Of a stretch of 9,045 nucleotides of DNA, positions 1 through 6,277 are shown piece after piece. The DNA comes from JBDSTZ01 sp039927975 (GTDB lineage: Bacteria > Pseudomonadota > Gammaproteobacteria > Burkholderiales > Burkholderiaceae_D). The stretch spans positions 1-9,045 of the forward strand of contig JBDSTZ010000039.1 in NCBI GenBank assembly GCA_039927975.1. The letters run 5' to 3'. How positions within the stretch are numbered: position 1 is the first letter of the stretch; each line of letters starts with the position of its first letter. The notes below the pieces were generated by a model that did no database searches, was not told where the DNA came from, and was given only the letters and a program-made list of their open reading frames with translations. Made by a program: the position numbers and the translations under genes.

Positions 1-1029
1 GAGGTGGCCGCGCTCTACACCCCGCAGCAGGGCCAGTCCGGTGGACTGGCGGCGGCGCAGGCCAAACTGACGCCGCTGCTGGCCGCGATGAACGTCTACG
101 CCGCCAGCCATCCCGACAACGAGGCCGGACACCGCCTGCACAGCGACATGCTGGCGCGCCAGGTGCTGCTGGCCCGCACCGCCGGCGACCTCGACGCGGC
201 CGGCCCGGCGGCCCAGAGCGCGCTGGCGCTGGCCGAGGCGCGCCACAAGGCGCTGCCGGACGACATCGACTGGGGCGACCGCCTCAGCCTGGCCCAGCGC
301 GACGTCGGCGAACTGCTGATCGAACAAGGCCGGTTTGCCGACGGCTTGATTCAGTTGCGCCGCTCGCTGGCGCTGCGCGAGGAGCTGGCGCCGAAGGAAG
401 GCGGCAAGGCCAACGCCCAGGCCGACGTGGCCGGCGCACAGGCCGCGCTGGGGGACGCCCTGTCGGCGAGCGGCAGTTACGTCGACGCCGAAACCGCCTA
501 TATCGCGGCGCGCAACAGCCTCGCGCTGCAAGCCCGGCTGCACCCCGAGAACAAGGTCTTGCCGCTGCGCGGCGCCAGGCTGGAACTGGCGATCGTCGCC
601 AACCAGCAGCTGGCGCGGCGCGGCTTGACCGCCTCGCGCACGCTCAAGCTGCTGCGCCAGCGGCTCACGGCCGAACGCGATGGCGGCGACAAGCTGTTGC
701 TGGCGCAGGCCGGTTTGATGGAAGCGCTGATTCAGCCCGGCGGCACCGCCCAGCAGGCCTACGTGGTGGCCGAACGGTCCTTGCCGGCGCTGCTGGCCGA
801 CAGCGAGGCAGATCCGCAAAACACCTATCGCCAGCGCGAGAGCGTCGCGGCGTGGCAGAAGGCCGGCGAGATCGGCCTGCGCGCCGGCCAGAAGGACAGC
901 GCCTGCAAGTACCTGGGCCTGGCCGAAGCGCGCTACGACGCGCTGGCGCAGGCGCATCGCCTCAACGCGCTCGATGTGGCCGCGCGCACCCGCCTGGCGG
1001 CGCAGCGCGCGGTGTGCCGTCCCGCTTGA
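1..1029 (+). CDS. TPR-like helical repeat protein, C-terminal part (5' end outside window)
   Basis: The frame is open from the first base, so this is the 3' part of a larger gene; the GTG at position 4 is only the first possible in-window start and is probably not the real one. About 342 codons are visible, ending at TGA 1027-1029. The protein is rich in Ala, Leu, Arg and Gln, and is built of paired amphipathic helices in the style of tetratricopeptide repeats, at about residues 47-80, 94-126 and 140-180 counted from the GTG. Phrases such as ALALAEARHKALPDD and QLRRSLALREEL are typical. No membrane segment, signal peptide or catalytic motif is visible. Similar helical tails occur at the C-terminus of bacterial serine/threonine protein kinases and of some large regulators, so a kinase-TPR protein is my best guess, but no kinase motif lies in the window. 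The gene faces the pectin gene set convergently and is probably unrelated to it. I am fairly sure it is coding and unsure of its function. Confidence 0.7.
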   Translation, partial: EVAALYTPQQGQSGGLAAAQAKLTPLLAAMNVYAASHPDNEAGHRLHSDMLARQVLLARTAGDLDAAGPAAQSALALAEARHKALPDDIDWGDRLSLAQRDVGELLIEQGRFADGLIQLRRSLALREELAPKEGGKANAQADVAGAQAALGDALSASGSYVDAETAYIAARNSLALQARLHPENKVLPLRGARLELAIVANQQLARRGLTASRTLKLLRQRLTAERDGGDKLLLAQAGLMEALIQPGGTAQQAYVVAERSLPALLADSEADPQNTYRQRESVAAWQKAGEIGLRAGQKDSACKYLGLAEARYDALAQAHRLNALDVAARTRLAAQRAVCRPA

Positions 1030-1048
1030 CGGAACGCCGCCGTCAAGC
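1024..1048 (+). terminator. Inverted repeat overlapping the stop codon of the TPR gene
   Basis: A perfect 9-bp stem, GCTTGACGG (1024-1032) with CCGTCAAGC (1040-1048), encloses a 7-base loop. The left arm contains the TGA stop codon at 1027-1029. No T-run follows on the plus strand, so it does not meet the usual intrinsic-terminator pattern. It may instead protect the 3' end or assist Rho-dependent ending. The stem is seen directly; its role is inferred. Confidence 0.4.
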
Positions 1049-1133
1049 CGCTTGAGGTGCGCGCCTGGTGCGCCGCCTGCCAGCCAGAGCCTCGTGCTAT
1101 CGGGCCCCTCGCACACCTGAAACCGGATGGATC

Positions 1134-1159
1134 GGCGCCGACGCTGTTCGCGCGGCGCC
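1134..1159. repeat. GC-rich inverted repeat in the convergent region
   Basis: A perfect 7-bp inverted repeat, GGCGCCG (1134-1140) and CGGCGCC (1153-1159), has a 12-base spacer. Downstream on the plus strand the sequence is TGGTTGTG, a weakly T-containing tail, so it could serve as a poor intrinsic terminator for the TPR gene. In such GC-rich DNA a 7-bp GC stem can also arise by chance. Confidence 0.3.
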
Positions 1160-1245
1160 TGGTTGTGCCGGCCCGTGACGGCGCCGCGACAAACACATCA
1201 CACATACACACAGCCGCTCATTCGCAGCCAGCAGTCACAACGCCC

Positions 1246-1284
1246 AAAAAAAAGATCCGGCCAGGCGCGAGGCCAGTCCGGATC
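1246..1284 (-). terminator. Rho-independent terminator after the TonB receptor gene
   Basis: Read on the minus strand, GATCCGG (from 1284) pairs with CCGGATC (ending at 1254). The stem continues inward with two mismatches, giving 11 pairs over 13 positions and a 5-base loop at 1267-1271. It is followed directly by eight T residues, the complement of the A-run at 1246-1253. Stem plus T-tract is the classic intrinsic-terminator form. It begins 65 bases after the receptor stop codon and is the only strong terminator in the window, so it probably closes the whole minus-strand transcription unit. Confidence 0.85.
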
Positions 1285-1302
1285 AAGAGAGTAGAAGGTG
1301 AA

Positions 1303-1334
1303 CCGAAGGGCGCGCGGTGCGGCGTGCCCTTCGG
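1303..1334 (-). repeat. Hairpin in the 3' untranslated region of the receptor gene
   Basis: A perfect 9-bp inverted repeat, CCGAAGGGC (1303-1311) and GCCCTTCGG (1326-1334), continues after one mismatch with three more pairs, leaving a loop of about six bases. It begins 15 bases past the receptor stop codon and lies just upstream of the T-tailed terminator. It lacks a T-run of its own. A role in protecting the mRNA 3' end is possible but inferred. Confidence 0.5.
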
Positions 1335-1349
1335 GGTAGTGCCGGGAAC

Positions 1350-4271
1350 TTAGAACTTGTATTCGGCGGTCAGCTTGTAGGCCCGGCCAAGCACGTCGGC
1401 GGCGCTGGTGATGTAGCCGTTGTACGCCGTGCTGGCGGTGAGCATCGGATCAACATTGGTGATGTTGTTAATGCCCAGGCTCAGCTTCAGGTTCGGGATG
1501 CCGGTGTACGCTAAGCTCACGTTGTACTGGCTGTACGGCTTGACATCGGTCGACACCGTCGAACCGGGGCGCGGCGAGACATCGGTCAGGCCGCTGTTGT
1601 AGCGCTGCGAGACCTGCGCCGAGTAGACGCCCTGGCGCCAGCCCAGCGAGGCGGTGTGCTTCCAACGGAAGTTAATCTGCGGCATACCGGCCAGCCCCGA
1701 GTTCGAGCCGGTGGCGCCGTAGCGTCCATCGCCCGTCAGCAAGCCGACGTTCTGCAGCCAAGGGCCATCCTTCTCCGACTGGAATTCGTACTTCTCGTAA
1801 TAGGTTCCCTCGATTTTGGCGTTGAAGGTGCCCCAGCTGGCGGTCGGCAAGGAGTAGGCCGCCGCCACGTCGACCCCGCGCGAGCGCATCATGCCGCGGT
1901 TGGCCTGGCTGGCGACGATATGGTCGATCAAGCCACTCGAATTGCGCAGGATCTGGTTCTGGTACTTGACCGGATTCTGTTGAATCTCCTTGATATCCAC
2001 CGCGCCCAGCACGTCCGTCAGCAGGATGCCCCAGAAATCCACCGTCAAGCTCATGTTCTTGATCGGCTCGAGGGCGAAACCGTAGGAGAAGCCGCGCGAT
2101 TTTTCCGGCTTGAGGAAGGTGTTGTCGGGCGACTTGGTCCAGTAATTCTGGGTGACGTTGCACACCAGGTCGGGGGTGGCGGCGTACGCGGCGACCGCCT
2201 TGCCGGTGCCGGCGACTGTCGGCTGCGAGCTTGGGCACAGGATCGGATCGTCCATCGCCAGGGTGCGAACTTCAGGCGTCGGGTTCTGGATGTCCATGAT
2301 CGACGGCGCGCGGAAGCCGGTGTTGACCGAGCCACGGATGACCAGCATCTTGACCGGCTGGAGGCGGAACGCCAGCTTCGGATTGACGGTGGAGACCTTC
2401 AGATCGTTATAGCGGTCGCCACGCACCGACGCGTTCAGGGTCAGCATGCTGGTGACCGGCGCTTCGACCTCCATCACCAGCGAGGCGATGTCGCGGTGCA
2501 GTTTCTTGGCCACCCCGGTTGGCGTCTCGCCCACCAGATCGGACTTGGTGACGACGCCGAACTGGTCGATCAGCGGCACGCCGGTCGACGATTTGGTGAT
2601 GAAATCGGCCGGCGCCTGGCCCACTTCCGCGGCGTCGCGGCGCAGTTCGGCCGAAGCGGCGAAGGTCATCGCGCCGCCCGCCAATGTCATCACGTCACGC
2701 GAGACGGTCAGGTCGACGCTGGTGTTGAAGGCCTTGTTCAGGCGGTAGGTGTAGTCTTCCTGCTGAATGCTCTTCAGGTAAGCCAGGCCGGCCTCGTCCT
2801 GCAGGCCGAACGGGTTGAGGATGCCGTTGGTGAAGCCGTCCTGCGCCTTCGAGTACAGGATATAGCCTTCGCCGGTGCGGGTGTCGCGCTTGGACTGGCC
2901 GTAGTTGATGCCGGTGCGGTAGTCCCAGGCGCCGAAGGTGCCTTCGGCCTTGAGCACGATGCGGTCGTTGAACTGCTCGTCGTTGCGGTAGGCGTTGCCC
3001 AGTTCCGCAGGTCCCCATTGGAAGAAGATCGGACGGTTGTTCATGTTCAGGGTGGCCACCGTGCCGGGGGGCCGGGTGGCGTCGATGAACATGGCCGGTG
3101 TGCTGGTCGGACCGTTGGCGGCCGGCGTGTTGGCGATGACCTGGACCGCCGGCGTGATGCCCTTGCCCGGATAGAAGCGGCTGGTCGACGGCATGGTGTA
3201 GGTGGTCGCCGGCGCGGTGTTGCCCGGGGTTTGCAAGCCGCGATATTTCTGCACCGTGAATTGCGAATGCAGCACTTCGAGGCCGACCTTGTGGCCAGGC
3301 GCGATCGCCCATGTCGCCTTGGCGAACACACTGGCGATGTCGCTGCCGTCGGTGACGGCGGTGTAGAAGGCCGGATCGCGGATACAGCCCGGCTGGTAGA
3401 CCGGCGGCGTGTTCACGCTGGTCAGGCCGAGCGTGCGCTGCGAGTAGGGCGCCAGGCATCCGGTGGCGAAGGTCGGGTTGTAGTTGGTGCTCGAACCGGT
3501 GGCGAAACCGAAGTTGGCGCTCGGGCTGGCGTTGCGGTTGGTCGGCGCGATGCTGACGCCGAGCCGGTTCAACTCTTCATCCGAGTATTGCTTCGGACGG
3601 TCCTTCTGGAACAGCGGGGTCTTGCGCTGCATGTCGAACGAGATGTAGGCGTTCCAGCCGTCCTTGTTCAGGTCACCCCAGCCGGCAATCGCGCCCACGC
3701 CGGTGGTCTCGCCGCCACCCTGGGCCTCGGGGCCGTTCCACTCGCCCTTGACGGAGTAGCCCTTGTAGCTGCGCTTGGTGTTGAAATTGAGGACGCCGCC
3801 GATGGCGTCCGCGCCGTAGATCGAGGAGGCGCCGTCGCGCAGCGTTTCGACGCGGTCGAGCGCCATGCGCGGGATCACGTTGACGCTGACGTACTGGTCC
3901 TGCAGCGGCTCGTTGGCCAGGCGGCGGCCGTCGAGCAGGGTCAGGGTGCGCATCGGGCCGAGGCCGCGCAGGTTGGTGACGGGACCGGCGGCGCCGGAGT
4001 TGGTGCCCAGCGAGAGCGACTGCGGCATTTCCAGCACCAGGTCTTTCAGTTCGGTGTGGCCGCGCGCTTCCAGTTCGGTCGCCTTGATGGTGGTGACCGG
4101 CAGGGCCCCTTCGTCGGCGACGCGGCGGATCAGCGATCCGGTCACTTCGACGCGCTGCATTTCCTGCGGCGCTTCCTGGGCCGAAGCCTGGTTGATCATG
4201 GTCAGCACTGCCAGCGCGATCAGCGAAGTGCGGCGGCGGGGCAGAACGTCTCGCTTTTTACTTGTCATCAT
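1350..4271 (-). CDS. TonB-dependent outer-membrane receptor, probable pectin-oligosaccharide transporter
   Basis: A 973-residue TonB-dependent receptor, of normal length for the family, that would bring a ligand across the outer membrane using the TonB-ExbBD system. A Sec signal peptide spans residues 1-31 (hydrophobic SLIALAVLTMI, cleavage ASA|QEA). The stretch QRVEVTGSLIRR (39-50) is the usual start of the mature receptor in this branch. The plug domain covers about 52-165, with LRGLGPMRTLTLLDGRR and ETLRDGASSIYGADAIGGV as its conserved blocks. The barrel follows, with GFRAPS (652-657), a KPEKSR segment (721-726), the late strand LKLSLGINNITNVDP, and a terminal Phe in EYKF needed for barrel insertion. 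Two ATG codons stand in tandem; the first is preferred because GAGGG (4281-4285) lies 9 bases upstream. The gene follows the GH28 gene by 69 bp and is followed by a strong terminator. The substrate is unknown from sequence; neighbouring pectinases point to oligogalacturonides. Confidence 0.92.
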   Translation of the reverse strand: MMTSKKRDVLPRRRTSLIALAVLTMINQASAQEAPQEMQRVEVTGSLIRRVADEGALPVTTIKATELEARGHTELKDLVLEMPQSLSLGTNSGAAGPVTNLRGLGPMRTLTLLDGRRLANEPLQDQYVSVNVIPRMALDRVETLRDGASSIYGADAIGGVLNFNTKRSYKGYSVKGEWNGPEAQGGGETTGVGAIAGWGDLNKDGWNAYISFDMQRKTPLFQKDRPKQYSDEELNRLGVSIAPTNRNASPSANFGFATGSSTNYNPTFATGCLAPYSQRTLGLTSVNTPPVYQPGCIRDPAFYTAVTDGSDIASVFAKATWAIAPGHKVGLEVLHSQFTVQKYRGLQTPGNTAPATTYTMPSTSRFYPGKGITPAVQVIANTPAANGPTSTPAMFIDATRPPGTVATLNMNNRPIFFQWGPAELGNAYRNDEQFNDRIVLKAEGTFGAWDYRTGINYGQSKRDTRTGEGYILYSKAQDGFTNGILNPFGLQDEAGLAYLKSIQQEDYTYRLNKAFNTSVDLTVSRDVMTLAGGAMTFAASAELRRDAAEVGQAPADFITKSSTGVPLIDQFGVVTKSDLVGETPTGVAKKLHRDIASLVMEVEAPVTSMLTLNASVRGDRYNDLKVSTVNPKLAFRLQPVKMLVIRGSVNTGFRAPSIMDIQNPTPEVRTLAMDDPILCPSSQPTVAGTGKAVAAYAATPDLVCNVTQNYWTKSPDNTFLKPEKSRGFSYGFALEPIKNMSLTVDFWGILLTDVLGAVDIKEIQQNPVKYQNQILRNSSGLIDHIVASQANRGMMRSRGVDVAAAYSLPTASWGTFNAKIEGTYYEKYEFQSEKDGPWLQNVGLLTGDGRYGATGSNSGLAGMPQINFRWKHTASLGWRQGVYSAQVSQRYNSGLTDVSPRPGSTVSTDVKPYSQYNVSLAYTGIPNLKLSLGINNITNVDPMLTASTAYNGYITSAADVLGRAYKLTAEYKF

Positions 4272-4280
4272 TTTTATATT

Positions 4281-4285
4281 CCCTC
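4281..4285 (-). promoter_or_regulatory. Ribosome binding site of the TonB receptor gene
   Basis: GAGGG on the minus strand, 9 bases before the first of two tandem ATG codons (4269-4271). Spacing to the second ATG would be 12 bases, so the site favours the first start. Confidence 0.6.
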
Positions 4286-4312
4286 AGGTGTCAAACGCAA
4301 AAAATAAAGCTT

Positions 4313-4337
4313 GGTGAAAAAGGTGAAAAGGTAAAAG
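4313..4337 (-). repeat. Short pyrimidine-rich near-tandem repeat between GH28 and receptor genes
   Basis: On the plus strand GGTGAAAA (4313-4320), GGTGAAAA (4322-4329) and GGTAAAAG (4330-4337) follow one another. In the transcript this reads as three CUUUU/CACC-type units. It fills a third of the 69-bp gap between the two genes and is markedly AT-rich against its surroundings. No stem precedes a T-run here, so it is not an intrinsic terminator. The function is unknown. Confidence 0.4.
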
Positions 4338-4340
4338 CGG

Positions 4341-6188
4341 TCAGGCAGTCAGCGTCTCGTTGTGCACAACGCCGCCGATCGTCACGTTCTTGAGGACCAT
4401 GTCCTTGACGTTGTAGATGAACAGCGGCTGCTTCATGTCGCCCGGCGTGCCGAAGTCGCAATCGGTGATCGTCACATTGCTCACCGGCGGCACCGGCGGC
4501 GCCGGCATGGCGCCGTTGTAGTTGGCCGCGACCGGACCGAGAATGACCACCGCCTGCCAGCACGAGACCTGCTTGCCGCCCTTGGTGACATTGCCGACCT
4601 TGACGTTCGAGATGTGCACGTTCGACACCTGCGGCGGACGGTTGCGCACGTTGTCGGCGCGCGGCGTGTAGTCGCAATCGAAGGTGACGATCGCGCCGGC
4701 CGCCACCGCCACGCTCTTGGCGTCGATCGGCGAACCAGGCAGCATCGGATAGAACTGCGGCGCGGTCGAGACCCCGTTCGGGATCGACACGTTGCGCACG
4801 TAGAAATTGCGCAGGTAGCCGCCGCGGTTCATATTCGTTTTCAGACGGATCGCGGTGTTGAGCGGGTCGGTGGCCCAGTGCGCGTTCTGGAACACCAGGT
4901 TTTGCGCGTACACGTTCTGGATCCCGCCGGCCATCTCGCTGCCCAGCGTGACGGCGCCGTGGCCGCTTTGCATGGTGCAGCCCTGGATCACGATGTTCTG
5001 CGACGGCCCGAGCTGGGTGTCGAGGTTCTTGCCGGCCTTGATGGCGATGCAATCGTCGCCGGTGTCGAAGGTGCACTGGTCGACCAGCACGTGGTCGCAT
5101 GCTTCCGGATCGAAGCCATCGTTGTTCGGTCCCAGGCTGAACGCGTGCACCTTGCGGATCACCAGGTTGCGGCAATGGACCGGGTGGTGCTGCCAGAACG
5201 GCGTGCGCTGCACCTGGTAGCCCTGCAGCAGCACGTTGGTGCAGCCGACGATGTGGACCATCGAGGGCCGCAGGAAGTGGCCAAGGCCGAATACGCGTTT
5301 CGCCAGCGGCACGCCGGCTTCCGACAGCGCCGGCAGATACATCTCGTCGGTGCGGTAGCGGTTGTCGCTGCCGGCGATCAGCGCCAGCTGGGCCGGTTCG
5401 AGTTCGGGCGCGACTTGCGCGATCGGCAGGTTCAACGGATTTTCGGTGATCTGCGAAGCGCTGCCCTTGGTGTAGATGAGCGGCGCGCCCGGTTCGGTTT
5501 TCGGGTTCTTGCCCTTCCAGCTCCACCAGCAATCGCGGCTGCCGGGGAAGGGCACGCCGGCCTGGCCGTCGATCACGCTGGTCCAGTCTTCGCCGGTGAA
5601 GGCGATGTTGTCCTGGTTGTAGGCGTAGATCATCGAGGCGAAGTTGAGGCAGTCGTTGCTCTGCCAGCGAGTGCGCACCAGTTTGCCGTTGGCGCCGCAA
5701 TCGACGTCGCCGTACTTGGCGTAGTCGGCCGGATTGGCGGAAAAGTAGATGTGCGCGCCCTTCGCCAGGTGCACGTTTACGTTCGACAGCAGCACGATCG
5801 GGCCGGCGCAGTACCAGTCGCCGGCCGGGATCAGCACCCGTCCGCCGCCGGCCTTGTGACAGGCTTCGATGGCGGCGCGGAAGGCCGGGTAGCAATCCTT
5901 GGCGCCCGGCGCCGGCGTGTCGATGGTGTCCTGTTCTTCGAACGAGGTGAAGGCCTTGACCTTGGCCAGCTTGCACGGCGCGGCGCCGTACTTGGTGACC
6001 AGGAAGTCGACCTTGCGAAACGATGTATGGTTGGCCAGCCGGTCGACGATGGCTTGCGCTTGCAGCCAAGGGTCGCCCGGCGTGGTGGCCGCCTGCGCGC
6101 TGCCGGCGTTGGCGCCGGCGAGGGTCAGGCCGCTGGCCGATACGGCGTGCATGAAGCTGCGGCGCCGCGCATTGAATGATGTGTGCAT
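4341..6188 (-). CDS. GH28 family polygalacturonase with twin-arginine signal
   Basis: A 615-residue glycoside hydrolase family 28 enzyme, expected to hydrolyse alpha-1,4 bonds between galacturonate units of pectin by the inverting mechanism. All four family motifs are present: NNDGFD (355-360), GDDCIAIK (377-384), SGHGAVTLGSE (408-418) and IRLK (447-450). These give candidate catalytic Asp357, Asp378 and Asp379, with His410, Arg448 and Lys450. The N-terminus ARRRSFMHA (7-15), then a mild hydrophobic stretch ending AGSAQA|AT near residue 33, fits Tat export to the periplasm or beyond. The protein is longer than typical endo-enzymes, with a large segment between about 160 and 330, and in size resembles known exo-polygalacturonases near 600 residues; exo action is inferred. 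It has 16 cysteines. The start chosen has AAAGGGAG just upstream; the frame stays open to 6437, but earlier starts would overlap the upstream gene or spoil the signal. It lies 89 bp after the GH28-CE8 gene. Confidence 0.9.
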   Translation of the reverse strand: MHTSFNARRRSFMHAVSASGLTLAGANAGSAQAATTPGDPWLQAQAIVDRLANHTSFRKVDFLVTKYGAAPCKLAKVKAFTSFEEQDTIDTPAPGAKDCYPAFRAAIEACHKAGGGRVLIPAGDWYCAGPIVLLSNVNVHLAKGAHIYFSANPADYAKYGDVDCGANGKLVRTRWQSNDCLNFASMIYAYNQDNIAFTGEDWTSVIDGQAGVPFPGSRDCWWSWKGKNPKTEPGAPLIYTKGSASQITENPLNLPIAQVAPELEPAQLALIAGSDNRYRTDEMYLPALSEAGVPLAKRVFGLGHFLRPSMVHIVGCTNVLLQGYQVQRTPFWQHHPVHCRNLVIRKVHAFSLGPNNDGFDPEACDHVLVDQCTFDTGDDCIAIKAGKNLDTQLGPSQNIVIQGCTMQSGHGAVTLGSEMAGGIQNVYAQNLVFQNAHWATDPLNTAIRLKTNMNRGGYLRNFYVRNVSIPNGVSTAPQFYPMLPGSPIDAKSVAVAAGAIVTFDCDYTPRADNVRNRPPQVSNVHISNVKVGNVTKGGKQVSCWQAVVILGPVAANYNGAMPAPPVPPVSNVTITDCDFGTPGDMKQPLFIYNVKDMVLKNVTIGGVVHNETLTA

Positions 6189-6191
6189 GTT

Positions 6192-6199
6192 CTCCCTTT
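6192..6199 (-). promoter_or_regulatory. Ribosome binding site deciding the GH28 start
   Basis: AAAGGGAG on the minus strand lies 3 bases before ATG 6186-6188. It selects this start over the in-frame ATG at 6225-6227, which would add 13 residues ahead of the twin-arginine signal and lacks a comparable site. Confidence 0.55.
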
Positions 6200-6277
6200 G
6201 TAAAACGATGTTCAGGTCAGGTGTCATGTCCGCAGGGCGGTACTGACGACGCTTGATGCGACTTGCCTTGACTGGTG

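Larger units (their letters stand above)
1030..1349. other. Gene-free convergent intergenic region
   Basis: These 320 bases lie between the stop of the TPR gene (+) and the stop of the TonB receptor gene (-). I find no convincing gene: the 98-codon plus-strand frame here runs through all the hairpins and looks like no protein. The region holds inverted repeats at 1134-1159, 1254-1284 and 1303-1334, plus a CA-rich stretch at about 1190-1213. It is best read as a bidirectional transcription-end zone. Confidence 0.7.

Noticed and set aside
1190..1213. CA-rich stretch in the intergenic region
   Set aside because: It is short and irregular, not a real microsatellite or CRISPR-like repeat.
1057..1353. 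98-codon plus-strand frame in the convergent gap
   Set aside because: It runs through three inverted repeats and the terminator, has no recognisable protein features and overlaps the receptor stop.
4289..4294. TTGACA on the minus strand as a -35 box for the receptor gene
   Set aside because: No -10 box lies at 16-18 bases; that spacing falls on the start codons, and the AT-rich TATAAA is only 10 bases away.
1656..4307. Very long plus-strand open frame (883 codons) antisense to the receptor gene
   Set aside because: It is the mirror of a well-supported TonB receptor. The translation is rich in Arg, Gly, Val, His and Asp with no recognisable domain, as expected for a shadow frame in high-GC DNA.
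4362..6179. Plus-strand open frame (605 codons) antisense to the GH28 gene
   Set aside because: It has the same shadow composition and no motif. The minus strand carries all GH28 catalytic motifs.
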